DNA of 20,219 bases from Lachnospiraceae bacterium (GCA_022790905.1 JAAVYC010000193.1:1-20219); one strand, 5' to 3'. Shown: positions 1-8,513, counted from the first letter of the stretch. A program made the numbers and translations. The notes: generated from the letters alone by a model not told the origin.

Positions 1-1197
1 GTTCTTTTGTTTGCTGTGATTCTGATTTTTATTGGAATATTTTCCTGGGAACGACCACTTCAATATGTGAAATGGAATAGTATTCTTCCGATAACATGGT
101 TTTTTTTATGGACGGGAGCTTGTATTTCAGACTTTGTGGTGAGTAAATATTTTAAATTTACGGGATATGTATTTTTGTTCGTAGTTGGTTTTTTCTTTTT
201 TGTTTGGAATAATATGGAAAGGCCCAAACAAATTCGCAATGATATGATCCGAGGACTGGAACTGACATTTCCTGTAGTTCTAATTTTCTGTATGTTTTTC
301 CGACAGAAGATAGAAGGGATCTGCTATAACGGAATCTATCATCAGCGCAATGATATGGCATTGTATACGTTGATGATTTTAATTGCATTTTTATCTAAAA
401 TTTTTTATTATATGTGCTTTAGCCATTCAAAGGAAAAAGAGAAATGGAATATTTTATATTCTGTGGGGACGACTGCGAGTTTATATCTTCTTTGGCAGAC
501 ACAGGTAAAGGTCTGTTTTGTTGCGGCAATAGTGGTGATTATTTTATTTTTATATATGCTGCGAAAAGAAAGAAAAGGATATATGAAAAATACAGCAGCA
601 TTTGCACTAATTGGCTCAATATTAGCCGTTTTAATCTTGCATATTTCTATCACAAAGTTGCCAGGAGTACTTCATTCAAATTTGGTCTATAAAAAGGATT
701 GTTTTGATACAGTTTATGAAAAGCTTCCGTCGGAAAATGTGGATAGAATTGTATTAAAAAAGACGAGACCTGTCACGGAGATCCACAAAAAAGCGATTTG
801 GAAACATTATATTAGAAAAATGAATTCTTTAGGGAACGAAAATCGTCTTTTGGTACAGGAAAAGCGGACAATGGCTCATAACGGAATTATTGAGATGGCC
901 TACCGATATGGGATTTTTATTTTGATTCCTTATATCGCGTTGCTCTGGATTTGTCTATATCGAGCAATACAGGATGGAGGATATCTGGTGCAGGCAACGG
1001 CGCTTTCTTTTGGAATTGTTATGATGACGCAAAATATAGAGCAGCCATTTGCACATCCTCTGTGGATTGTATTCTATCTGGGGATGGGGATTTGGTTTAA
1101 AGAAGAAGATAGCGGAAGAAATATGGAGAAAATAGAAAAATATATTTGTGGGGGATTAGAAAAATTGTCGGGAAAAAGGAAGAGGAGGCTACAGTAA
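1..1197 (+). CDS. O-antigen ligase / polymerase-like membrane protein (5' end missing)
   Basis: The reading frame is open from base 1, so the N-terminus lies outside the window; the TTG at base 7 is probably not the real start. About 398 codons are visible. The protein is polytopic, with many hydrophobic segments, and has a soluble extracytoplasmic-looking stretch around nt 660-880. After this comes a short 'AHNGIIEMAYRYG' motif, then two more membrane segments and a charged cytoplasmic tail. An 'HN...E...YG' motif after a large loop is typical of the O-antigen ligase/Wzy family (PF04932-type), which polymerises or transfers lipid-linked glycans outside the membrane. The stop codon TAA shares its last A with the ATG of the next gene, so the two are translationally coupled. 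The family call is fairly firm. Whether it is a Wzy polymerase or a ligase cannot be decided from sequence. Confidence 0.72.
   Translation, partial: VLLFAVILIFIGIFSWERPLQYVKWNSILPITWFFLWTGACISDFVVSKYFKFTGYVFLFVVGFFFFVWNNMERPKQIRNDMIRGLELTFPVVLIFCMFFRQKIEGICYNGIYHQRNDMALYTLMILIAFLSKIFYYMCFSHSKEKEKWNILYSVGTTASLYLLWQTQVKVCFVAAIVVIILFLYMLRKERKGYMKNTAAFALIGSILAVLILHISITKLPGVLHSNLVYKKDCFDTVYEKLPSENVDRIVLKKTRPVTEIHKKAIWKHYIRKMNSLGNENRLLVQEKRTMAHNGIIEMAYRYGIFILIPYIALLWICLYRAIQDGGYLVQATALSFGIVMMTQNIEQPFAHPLWIVFYLGMGIWFKEEDSGRNMEKIEKYICGGLEKLSGKRKRRLQ
1183..1188 (+). promoter_or_regulatory. Ribosome binding site that fixes the start of the GH25 gene
   Basis: A perfect AGGAGG lies 8 bases before the ATG at 1197, which overlaps the preceding stop codon by one base. 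The protein from this ATG begins directly with a signal peptide. A longer in-frame start at 1146 would put 17 charged residues before it. Confidence 0.85.
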
Positions 1198-4100
1198 TGA
1201 AAAAAAGAATTTTAAGTATTATTTTAGTGTGCATTTTGTTGCTCAGCTCTGAAGGTATGGTGTATGCTTCAGAGATTACAGCAGGAAAAGAAGTACCGGA
1301 AGAGACGCAGTTAAATTTCAGTACAACAGATATTGATACAATTGCTGCGCCAGAGAAAGTGATCTGGGATCAAGTTGTTTTGGATGGAACACAGGTAAGT
1401 TTGCAGTGGATTCCGGTTGAGGAGGCAGATGGCTATATTTTATACCGCAGGACAATGTCAGATACGATGTGGAAGGAGTTGGCAGATATTGCGGTCAGTG
1501 ATGATGATGATGAAAAAGGTGTAGCAGAGTTTACGGATCTTGTGGACTTTGGACAGAGCGAGAGCTATTCTTACCAGATACAGGCATATCAGATTCATCA
1601 GGACAGCGATGGGAATGAAGAATATATTTATGGGGAGATGTCTCAGGAGAAGACTGTCACACGCCAAGAGGAGATACAAGTGTTTTCCCAGACACAGATC
1701 AAAAGTCAGAAACCTTCAGCGCCAGTGCTTACGATGACAGATTGCCGTTATGATTACGTTAATTTGAGTTGGAAGGCACTTGAACTTCCAAAAGAGGACA
1801 GTGGATATTATGTATATAGTCTGGAAAATGGAAAAACAACGATTCTTGCTGAATTTGCAAGAACGGAAAAAGGCTATACAATCTATGGATATACCAACGG
1901 AGAGAGAAACGCAGAACCAGAGGGTGAGATTGCAGAATCCTCTTCTTTGGCATATTCTGTAAAGAATGTGGTACACAATAGGCAATATCAGTTCCAGGTA
2001 GCGGCCTATGTGGATAAAAGTTCAGCAGAACAAATTGGAGAGGCGTCCAATGTCATAACAGCAACACCTAAATTGCAGGCTCCGCAACTTAAAACAGTCG
2101 TGGAAAAGGCACATAATACAGCTGAAATCACTTGGCAGACGACAAAAGACAATCCGGACGGATATGAATTGTATCGAAAAGAGGATGGGGCGTCTTATCA
2201 AAAGATTGCTACTGTAAAGACAGGAACCTATACGGATAAGACCTTGACGGTTGGAAAAAAGTATTTTTATAAAGTACGGAGTGTGAAAACGATTTCCAAC
2301 GGAAATACCATCTATTCGGATGACACGGCAGAAAAAAGTATCAAGACAAAACTTGCAATTACGACGTTAAAAGCGGCGTCTTCCAATTATACCAGTATTA
2401 AACTGACTTGGAAAAAAGTTGCCGGAGCAAATAATTATGAACTTTACAGAAGTACATCAAAGGGAGGAAAATATAGTAAATTAGCAGTGATATCAGATGG
2501 AAGTACGGTAAAATATACGGATTCCAAATTAAAGACGGGGCAGACTTATTACTATAAACTGCGCGCTTGTTACATATCAGGAAAACAAAAAACATATTCT
2601 GTCTATTCCAATATTGACAGTGCAAAGGTTGTGCCGGCGGCTCCAAAGATCAGCGCTGTCTCATCCTCTAATTATCATACATTGAAAATAAAGTGGAGTA
2701 AAGTTAGTGGAGCAAATGGCTATGTAGTGTACCGCAGTACCTCGGAAAAGGGAACATACAAAAAGATTGCGACAATTAAAAATGCTAAAACTTTGAATGA
2801 TACTGATACGAAATTAGATACTGGGAAAAAGTATTATTACAAAATACGTGCTTATCGAATCGTGGGAAAGAATAAAGTATATGGATTATATTCTGAAATA
2901 AAGGCAGGTAAACCGGTTCCGGCAAAAGCGAAAGGATTGAAAGCGAAGTCGGTCAATGCCAATAAAATCAAATTGACTTGGAACAAAGTCAGTGGCGCGA
3001 AATCTTATACCATATATCGCAGTACTTCAAAAAATGGACAGTATCAAGCGATAAAAACAGGATGTACGAAAACCACTTACACAAATACAAAACTTTCAAA
3101 CGGCAAAAAATATTATTATAAAGTAGCAGCAGTTCGCGGCAAGACAGTCGGCAAATTGAGTGATGTGGTGACTGCAAAAGCCGTATCTTTGAGTGTGAAT
3201 AAATCTTCTTTGACTCTTCAAAAAGGCGCCAAAGAGAAAATAAAAGCAACAGTCAGCCCGAAGGCAACTGTGAAATGGTCCACCTCCAATAAAAAGATCG
3301 CAAAAGTGAGTTCGGGAGGCACGATCAGGGCTGTGAGCGTGGGAAATGCAAAAATCACTTTAAAAGCAAATGGAGTAACCACAACTGTCTCGGTAAAGGT
3401 GATTCCTCCAGCGCCTAAAATGAGTTCTATTTCTTCTGTAAATTATAATACGCTGTCTATTAAATGGAAAAAAGCCAGTGGAGCAGATGGTTATGCCATA
3501 TACCGGAGTACCTCGAAAAATGGAACATACAAGAAAATTGCAACGATAAAATCAGCGAAAACGCTTAATTATACCGATAAGAAATTGACAACGGGCAAAA
3601 AGTATTATTACAAAGTACGTGCGTATCAGACAGTAAAGAAAAAGAAAGTCTGGGGAAAATATTCCTCTGTCAAAGCGGGAACTCCAATTCCATCCAAGGT
3701 AAGTGGGGTAAAGGCAACATCAGTGGATGGAAATAAAATCAAGTTAACATGGAATAAAGTCAGCGGCGCGAAATCTTATACGATTTACCGCAGTACCTCG
3801 AAAAGCGGTACTTATCAGGCGATAAAAACGGGATGTACATCGGTAAGTTACACCAATTCAAAATTAAAAAATGGTATCACTTACTATTATAAGATAGCGG
3901 CAATCCGTGGAAAGATAAGTAGTAAATTATCCGGATATGTATCTGCAAAAGCGGCGACGCTGAGTGTTAGCCAGTCCTCTGTCACAATGCAGCAGGGAAT
4001 GAGTGTAAAAATAACGGCTAAAGCGACTCCAAAAACGACAGTAAAATGGTCTACTTCCAATAAAAATATAGCAAAAGTATCCTCGGGAGGCACAATTACC

Positions 4101-4760
4101 GGAGTGGGAGCAGGAAGCGCAAAAGTGTATGCCAAAGCAAATGGCATCACAAAAACGATTACGGTTAAAGTGAAAAAGCGGCTCAATGGAATTGATGTCT
4201 CTAAGTGGCAGGGCGATATTGACTTTAATGCAGTAAAAAAAGCCGGAATTGACGTCGTAATGATTCGTGTCTTTAATGGATATTCCAAGGATCCGTATTT
4301 TGAGAGTAATTATGCCAAAGCAAAAGCGGCCGGGCTTAACATTGGAGTATATTATTATACCTATGCAAAAAGTATGGAGCAGGCTAGGCAGGATGCGATG
4401 ACGGTGCTGGGAATTTTAAACGGAAGGAGCCTTCAGTATCCTGTGACTATTGATATGGAAGATGTGAGTCTTTTAGATGGTCTCAGCAATACAGACAGAA
4501 CCGATATTCTCTGGACATTTTGTAATACAATCAAGCAGAACAGTAACTACAAATATGGCCTTTATGCTAATCTAAACTGGTTGAATAACTATTTTGAAAA
4601 TCACAGACTCATCGGAATGCCGATCTGGATTGCAAGATATCGCGACCCGTCTCTCGGGCATGGATATACCGGAGCAGGGAATGTATTTATGTGGCAGTAC
4701 ACCAGCCAGGGAACACTTCCTGGAATTAATGGGTATGTAGATATGAATTATGTTTATTAA
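1197..4760 (+). CDS. Secreted Fn3/BIG2 multidomain GH25 muramidase (lysozyme)
   Basis: Protein of 1187 aa. Residues 1-24 form a signal peptide ending VYA. Six Fn3-like domains follow at roughly 51-140, 172-285, 295-385, 387-475, 482-575 and 576-660. A BIG2-like Ig fold ('VKWSTSNKKIAKVSSGG') lies at 662-735, then two more Fn3 domains (739-920) and a second BIG2 (921-993). The C-terminus (995-1187) is a GH25 N-acetylmuramidase domain. It has the strand 'GIDVSKWQGDIDF' (Asp1000), the DxE pair Asp1086/Glu1088 in 'TIDMEDV', and the closing 'MWQYTSQG'. This family cleaves the MurNAc-GlcNAc bond of peptidoglycan. There is no LPXTG, S-layer or choline-binding anchor, so retention probably relies on the Fn3/BIG2 region. 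The gene is coupled to the polymerase-like gene upstream and is followed by a hairpin terminator. The domain calls are strong; the role (growth, separation or competition) is open. Confidence 0.9.
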   Translation: MKKRILSIILVCILLLSSEGMVYASEITAGKEVPEETQLNFSTTDIDTIAAPEKVIWDQVVLDGTQVSLQWIPVEEADGYILYRRTMSDTMWKELADIAVSDDDDEKGVAEFTDLVDFGQSESYSYQIQAYQIHQDSDGNEEYIYGEMSQEKTVTRQEEIQVFSQTQIKSQKPSAPVLTMTDCRYDYVNLSWKALELPKEDSGYYVYSLENGKTTILAEFARTEKGYTIYGYTNGERNAEPEGEIAESSSLAYSVKNVVHNRQYQFQVAAYVDKSSAEQIGEASNVITATPKLQAPQLKTVVEKAHNTAEITWQTTKDNPDGYELYRKEDGASYQKIATVKTGTYTDKTLTVGKKYFYKVRSVKTISNGNTIYSDDTAEKSIKTKLAITTLKAASSNYTSIKLTWKKVAGANNYELYRSTSKGGKYSKLAVISDGSTVKYTDSKLKTGQTYYYKLRACYISGKQKTYSVYSNIDSAKVVPAAPKISAVSSSNYHTLKIKWSKVSGANGYVVYRSTSEKGTYKKIATIKNAKTLNDTDTKLDTGKKYYYKIRAYRIVGKNKVYGLYSEIKAGKPVPAKAKGLKAKSVNANKIKLTWNKVSGAKSYTIYRSTSKNGQYQAIKTGCTKTTYTNTKLSNGKKYYYKVAAVRGKTVGKLSDVVTAKAVSLSVNKSSLTLQKGAKEKIKATVSPKATVKWSTSNKKIAKVSSGGTIRAVSVGNAKITLKANGVTTTVSVKVIPPAPKMSSISSVNYNTLSIKWKKASGADGYAIYRSTSKNGTYKKIATIKSAKTLNYTDKKLTTGKKYYYKVRAYQTVKKKKVWGKYSSVKAGTPIPSKVSGVKATSVDGNKIKLTWNKVSGAKSYTIYRSTSKSGTYQAIKTGCTSVSYTNSKLKNGITYYYKIAAIRGKISSKLSGYVSAKAATLSVSQSSVTMQQGMSVKITAKATPKTTVKWSTSNKNIAKVSSGGTITGVGAGSAKVYAKANGITKTITVKVKKRLNGIDVSKWQGDIDFNAVKKAGIDVVMIRVFNGYSKDPYFESNYAKAKAAGLNIGVYYYTYAKSMEQARQDAMTVLGILNGRSLQYPVTIDMEDVSLLDGLSNTDRTDILWTFCNTIKQNSNYKYGLYANLNWLNNYFENHRLIGMPIWIARYRDPSLGHGYTGAGNVFMWQYTSQGTLPGINGYVDMNYVY
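2640..4181 (+). repeat. Intragenic tandem duplication of an Fn3-Fn3-BIG2 module (2 x 771 bp)
   Basis: Codons 482-738 (nt 2640-3410) and 739-995 (nt 3411-4181) encode the same order of domains with the same spacing of 257 residues. Aligned landmarks repeat, including 'YRSTS', 'KTGCT', 'YYYK' and 'VKWSTSNK'. The bases are still clearly similar, for example around 'AATAAAATCAA..T.AC.TGGAA' in both copies, but synonymous positions differ. This points to an in-frame duplication that is not very recent. Confidence 0.85.
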
Positions 4761-4783
4761 ATTATTATAAAAATGTTACATTT

Positions 4784-4828
4784 AAAACAGCGCAAAATAA
4801 CAAGATTTCGTTATGGAGCGCTGTTTTT
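4784..4828 (+). terminator. Rho-independent terminator after the GH25 gene
   Basis: AAAACAGCGC at 4784-4793 pairs perfectly with GCGCTGTTTT at 4818-4827. An inner ATAAC/GTTAT pairing (4797-4801 with 4810-4814) extends the hairpin, and the descending arm runs into TTTTTCTT. It separates the first transcription unit from the amidase gene. The matching A-run on the ascending side means it could also work in reverse. Confidence 0.85.
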
Positions 4829-4884
4829 CTTATCTGATATCTTAATAATGTATTAGGGAAATTCTTACAAATTTTTAAAAGTTA

Positions 4885-4912
4885 TTTACAAAAATAAAAA
4901 ATATAGTAGAAT
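4885..4912 (+). promoter_or_regulatory. Sigma-A type promoter of the amidase/glucosaminidase gene
   Basis: A -35 box TTTACA (4885-4890) and a -10 box TAGAAT (4907-4912) are separated by 16 bases within a very A/T-rich stretch. Transcription would begin near 4919, about 45 bases before the chosen ATG at 4965. The -10 box overlaps a longer in-frame ATG at 4911, so that codon would not be transcribed. Confidence 0.65.
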
Positions 4913-4951
4913 GAAACGTATAGCGAAAAATGTAGAGCAAAAAAGAAATTT

Positions 4952-4956
4952 GGAGG
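4952..4956 (+). promoter_or_regulatory. Ribosome binding site that fixes the start of the amidase gene
   Basis: GGAGG lies 8 bases before the ATG at 4965. The encoded protein then begins with a basic-hydrophobic signal peptide. The in-frame ATG at 4911 has no such site. Confidence 0.85.
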
Positions 4957-4964
4957 AATCAGAC

Positions 4965-7900
4965 ATGCGAATAAGAAGATGGATAGCAGGGCTATTGTGT
5001 ATTTGCCTGTTGTGTACATCGGATGCATTTGCGGTACAGGCAGCTTCGCTGGATACAACAAGTGCGAACAGTCAGAAACAGGAGTTATCGACAGATGAGT
5101 TAGAGAAAGCGGAAGAGGTTTTGCAAAACAAAACGTCGGAAGAAGAGCAACAAGGTGGAACAGATAACAGTGAAGAGAAGAAATCGGATCCCGTTGATGA
5201 TATGGACAGTTCTGATAAAAAAGATTCCAATGTGGATTCAGACAAAAAAAGTGCAGATTCCAAACAGGAAGAATCGTTGACGGAAGAACCACAGGAATTC
5301 CAAGAGGCTCCTCTGATTAATTATGCGGTGATTGATCAGCCATACATAGAAACACCTGGGGAGCAGACAGTTGTTGTCGGAATTGGGGATGAAAATACAG
5401 CAATTGAAAAAGCCGTATTAGAATATAAAAACAGAACTACCGGAGAAATTTTCAGGGAAGAGGTAAAAAAAATACTGGAAAATGCTATGATGTTTCAGAT
5501 GAATTTTCCAGATAAGCGGAGTACAGGCATTTATGAATTATCCGCCGTTACCTATGTGACAGATGGAGTAGAATACAGGACAGAATTTGCTACGGCTGGA
5601 ATGGAGATGGTTTTTGGTGTCAACAAAGAAATAGATTCTAATCCTGATGGTGTAGTGATTGGGGAAGAGGAGATTGACATCGATGTTGTGACAATCGATG
5701 AAAATGGAAATACAACATCTCAAAATAACATTGAAGAGGCAATCGATGAGGTACAGGCGGAAAATGGTTTAAATAAATTTTCTAAATCTTATGGCGCTAA
5801 AAATGGAAATATTGTGGTGATGTTAGATCCGGGACACGATGCAACCCATCAAGGAGCAAGTGGAAATGGACTGAAAGAAGAAATTTTAAATCTAAAAATT
5901 GCCCAGTTTTGTAAAACGGAACTAGAGACATATGCGGGCGTTACCGTAGATATGACGAGAGATGGTGAGGCATGTCCTTATAGCGGAACCAGTTCATCGG
6001 ACTGTAATTTCAGGCGTGTGGAGTATGCAAAAAAGATGAAAGCAGATATCTATGTCAGTATCCACAACAATTCTGGTCCAAGCTCGGCAAACGGAGCGGA
6101 GGTCTATTATCCGAATACTAGTTATAATACCGCAGTCAGCAATGCGGGAAAAGATGCCGCGCAAAAAATATTAGACCAGCTTGAAGCGCTGGGATTAGAA
6201 GCACGCGGAATTAAAATTCGTAATTCTGAGAATGGAACGCTCTATCCAGATGGCAATATTGCTGATTATTATGGAGTGATCAAAAATTGTAAAAAGGCGG
6301 GAATACCGGCAATTATTGTCGAACATGCATTTTTGACATCTTCTACGGATGCAGCTTTTTTAAACAGCGATGCAAAGCTGAAAAAATTGGGTATTGCGGA
6401 TGCCACGGGAATAGCGAAACATTTCGGGTTGAAGAAGAAAAATACGTTACCTCCTCCGGCGAAACCGGCAAAGGCAACAATTACGTCAGCAAGATCCACT
6501 GGTAATAGGACAATATCATTAAAATGGACGCAGGTAAAGAATGCATCCGGATATGGGATTTATCGAAGCACGCAAAAAGATGGAGATTATGAAAGAATTG
6601 CTACGGTAAAAAGTGGAAGTACTCTTACTTATAAAGACAAAGGTGTAGAGGCAGAAAAGATTTATTATTATAAGGTCAAGACGAGAGCCACGGGTAACGG
6701 TCAGCACAGTTATAGCGGATACAGTAATGTGAAATCCACGAAAACAATAAAAAATACATCTATTACCTCCACAAAATCTGTAGGAGATAAAAATCTTGAG
6801 ATAAAATGGAAAAAGAAGTCTGGAGCAAATGGTTATTATCTTTATCGCAGTCTTTCCAAAGATAAAGATTATCAGAAAATAGCGACAATTGAAAAAGGAG
6901 ATGTTGTATCTTACAAAGACAGTGGTTTAACAGCAGGAAAGACTTATTACTATAAGATAAAATCGCGTAATAAAGGAGATGGAGCGTCGGGATATAGTAA
7001 TTACAGCAAAGTATTCACCGGAAAAACGGTGGCAAAACCGAGCATTTCTTATGTGAAATCTACGGCGAATAAAAGGCTGGAGGTTTCTTGGAAAGAAGTG
7101 AGCGGGGCGAATGGTTACTATCTTTATCGAAGTACAGCGGAAAAAGGAACTTATCAGAGAATTGCCACGATCAGCGGAAAAAGCACTACAAAATATGCCG
7201 ATAAGGATATTGAAATAGGAAAGACTTATTATTATAAAATGAAGGCCAGAAACAAGGTCAATGGTATCACCGGCTATAGCAGTTACAGTAAAGTAAGGTA
7301 TGGAAAGACGGTAGTGGATACAGATATTCTCTCAGTTACCTCTAAAAGTTCCACAAAACTTAGGCTGAATTGGAAGGCAGTGAGCGGGGCAAATGGTTAT
7401 TATATTTATCGAAGTACATCCAAGGACAAAGGTTATAAAAAGATAACAACGGTAAGCGGAAAAAATATCGTGGAATATATAGATTCTTCTTTAAAAACAG
7501 GAGAGACTTACTATTACAAAATTAAGACACGCAATAAAGTCAATGGAAGTACTGGATATAGCAGCTATAGTAACATTCTGTCTGGAAAGACTTTGGCAAA
7601 GACAGAGATTACTTCACTAAAATATAGTAAAAGTGGAGTAAAGGTGAGTTGGAAAAAAGTAAGTGGAGCGAACGGTTATAATATTCGTCGTTCTAGTGCA
7701 AAGAATGGATCGTATAGCAAAATAGCAAGTGTTACATCTGGCGATACCGTTTCCTATCAGGACAAAACCACGGAAGCGGGAAAGACTTATTATTACCAGG
7801 TAGAGGCTATGAATACCGTCAAGGGTAAAAAAGGTTACAGTGGTTATTGTTCCGCAAAATCCGTGACAACCGGCACCGCGATTATGGGAGCAAGTGAGGT

Positions 7901-8402
7901 ATCAGTCAAACAAATGGTTGCCTATTATAATCGTTCCGGAAAGAAATACCCTTCTTCTGTTTACACATCCAAGGGTGCGGGCAATATCACGACATTTTGT
8001 AATATTGTCATGCAGGAAGCCGCGGCAGAAGGTGTAAGGGCAGATGTTGTATTTGCGCAGATATGTCATGAGACCGGATTTTTGCAGTTCGGCGGAGATG
8101 TGAAAGCGGAACAATGCAATTTTGCGGGGCTTGGCGCTACTGGAAATGGAGTATCGGGAGAAGTTTTCCCAAATGTAAGAACGGGAATCCGCGCTCAGGT
8201 GCAGCATTTAAAGGCTTATGCTTCTAAGCAGCCTCTCAATCAGGCATGTGTAGACAAGAGATTTTCTTATGTGACAAGAGAATCAGCTCCATATGTAGAG
8301 TGGCTTGGAATCCAGGAAAATCCATATGGAAAAGGATGGGCGGCATCCAAAAATTATGGATATAATTTAATGAATATTGTAAAAGTTATGCAAACCATGT
8401 AA
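4965..8402 (+). CDS. Secreted bifunctional N-acetylmuramoyl-L-alanine amidase / glucosaminidase with five Fn3 repeats
   Basis: Protein of 1145 aa. Residues 1-27 are a signal peptide ending QAA, followed by an acidic Ser/Asp/Glu/Lys-rich linker (about 30-115). An unassigned beta-rich domain (about 118-235) comes next. The Amidase_3 catalytic domain (about 283-491) shows the zinc ligands His291 (DPGHD), Glu305 (GLKEE) and His367 (SIHNN), and the catalytic Glu453 (VEHAF). Five Fn3 domains (about 500-970) have a 93-94 residue period. The C-terminal domain (976-1145) is glucosaminidase-like, with probable catalytic Glu1036 in 'ICHETGFLQFGG'. By family, the amidase cuts MurNAc-L-Ala and the glucosaminidase cuts GlcNAc-MurNAc, as in Atl-type autolysins, although the order and linkers differ. 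It has its own promoter and terminator, so it is a monocistronic unit. No cell-wall anchor motif is visible. Confidence 0.92.
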   Translation: MRIRRWIAGLLCICLLCTSDAFAVQAASLDTTSANSQKQELSTDELEKAEEVLQNKTSEEEQQGGTDNSEEKKSDPVDDMDSSDKKDSNVDSDKKSADSKQEESLTEEPQEFQEAPLINYAVIDQPYIETPGEQTVVVGIGDENTAIEKAVLEYKNRTTGEIFREEVKKILENAMMFQMNFPDKRSTGIYELSAVTYVTDGVEYRTEFATAGMEMVFGVNKEIDSNPDGVVIGEEEIDIDVVTIDENGNTTSQNNIEEAIDEVQAENGLNKFSKSYGAKNGNIVVMLDPGHDATHQGASGNGLKEEILNLKIAQFCKTELETYAGVTVDMTRDGEACPYSGTSSSDCNFRRVEYAKKMKADIYVSIHNNSGPSSANGAEVYYPNTSYNTAVSNAGKDAAQKILDQLEALGLEARGIKIRNSENGTLYPDGNIADYYGVIKNCKKAGIPAIIVEHAFLTSSTDAAFLNSDAKLKKLGIADATGIAKHFGLKKKNTLPPPAKPAKATITSARSTGNRTISLKWTQVKNASGYGIYRSTQKDGDYERIATVKSGSTLTYKDKGVEAEKIYYYKVKTRATGNGQHSYSGYSNVKSTKTIKNTSITSTKSVGDKNLEIKWKKKSGANGYYLYRSLSKDKDYQKIATIEKGDVVSYKDSGLTAGKTYYYKIKSRNKGDGASGYSNYSKVFTGKTVAKPSISYVKSTANKRLEVSWKEVSGANGYYLYRSTAEKGTYQRIATISGKSTTKYADKDIEIGKTYYYKMKARNKVNGITGYSSYSKVRYGKTVVDTDILSVTSKSSTKLRLNWKAVSGANGYYIYRSTSKDKGYKKITTVSGKNIVEYIDSSLKTGETYYYKIKTRNKVNGSTGYSSYSNILSGKTLAKTEITSLKYSKSGVKVSWKKVSGANGYNIRRSSAKNGSYSKIASVTSGDTVSYQDKTTEAGKTYYYQVEAMNTVKGKKGYSGYCSAKSVTTGTAIMGASEVSVKQMVAYYNRSGKKYPSSVYTSKGAGNITTFCNIVMQEAAAEGVRADVVFAQICHETGFLQFGGDVKAEQCNFAGLGATGNGVSGEVFPNVRTGIRAQVQHLKAYASKQPLNQACVDKRFSYVTRESAPYVEWLGIQENPYGKGWAASKNYGYNLMNIVKVMQTM
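6462..7875 (+). repeat. Five tandem Fn3-coding repeats in the amidase gene
   Basis: The codons for 'SGANGY' recur at 6819, 7101, 7383 and 7662, giving periods of 282, 282 and 279 bases. A first, more diverged copy ('NASGYGIYRST') starts the array. Each unit ends with a 'GKTYYYK' strand and a 'GYSxYSxV' strand. The repeats resemble those of the neighbouring muramidase gene, so the copy number could change by recombination. Confidence 0.85.
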
Positions 8403-8409
8403 AATGTAG

Positions 8410-8442
8410 GACAGCAGAAGCAAAAGCTCTGCTGTCTTTTTT
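8410..8442 (+). terminator. Rho-independent terminator after the amidase gene
   Basis: GACAGCAGA (8410-8418) pairs perfectly with TCTGCTGTC (8428-8436) around a 9-base loop, followed by TTTTTT. It starts only 7 bases after the stop codon. Confidence 0.93.
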
Positions 8443-8446
8443 CTTG

Positions 8447-8474
8447 TATAGGAACTTCCTTTGGGATTCCTATA
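8447..8474. repeat. Inverted repeat upstream of the MBL-fold gene
   Basis: TATAGGAA (8447-8454) pairs with TTCCTATA (8467-8474). Inside it TCC/GGA can also pair (8457-8459 with 8464-8466). No T-run follows, so it is not a standard terminator. It sits just after one, in the leader of the next gene, and may be an operator or an RNA-stabilising hairpin. Confidence 0.5.
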
Positions 8475-8513
8475 TAAGAAATAACATCATGCGAAATGCA
8501 CTTTTGTGTCAGG

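Noticed and set aside
444..692. 82-codon + strand open frame inside the polymerase-like gene.
   Set aside because: It is an out-of-frame shadow with no ribosome site; the main frame is continuous and hydrophobic as expected.
1146..1196. Longer N-terminus for the GH25 protein.
   Set aside because: The AGGAGG before ATG 1197 and the signal peptide beginning there favour the shorter form.
3887..4288. 133-codon open frame on the minus strand.
   Set aside because: It lies antisense within the repetitive Fn3/BIG2 and GH25 coding region, has no ribosome site, and the + strand frame has unmistakable domains.
4882..5292. 136-codon open frame on the minus strand across the amidase promoter.
   Set aside because: It is antisense to the signal peptide and acidic linker, its product is low-complexity, and it would span the promoter of the opposite gene.
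6462..7875. Regularly spaced repeats considered as a CRISPR array.
   Set aside because: The period is about 282 bases and the units are protein-coding Fn3 domains in one open frame.
8446..8458. GTATAGGAACTTC is identical to a 13-bp arm of the yeast FRT site, hinting at an engineered scar.
   Set aside because: The second arm and the 8-bp core are absent on either side, and the bases form part of a local hairpin (8447-8474). A single 13-base match is coincidence.
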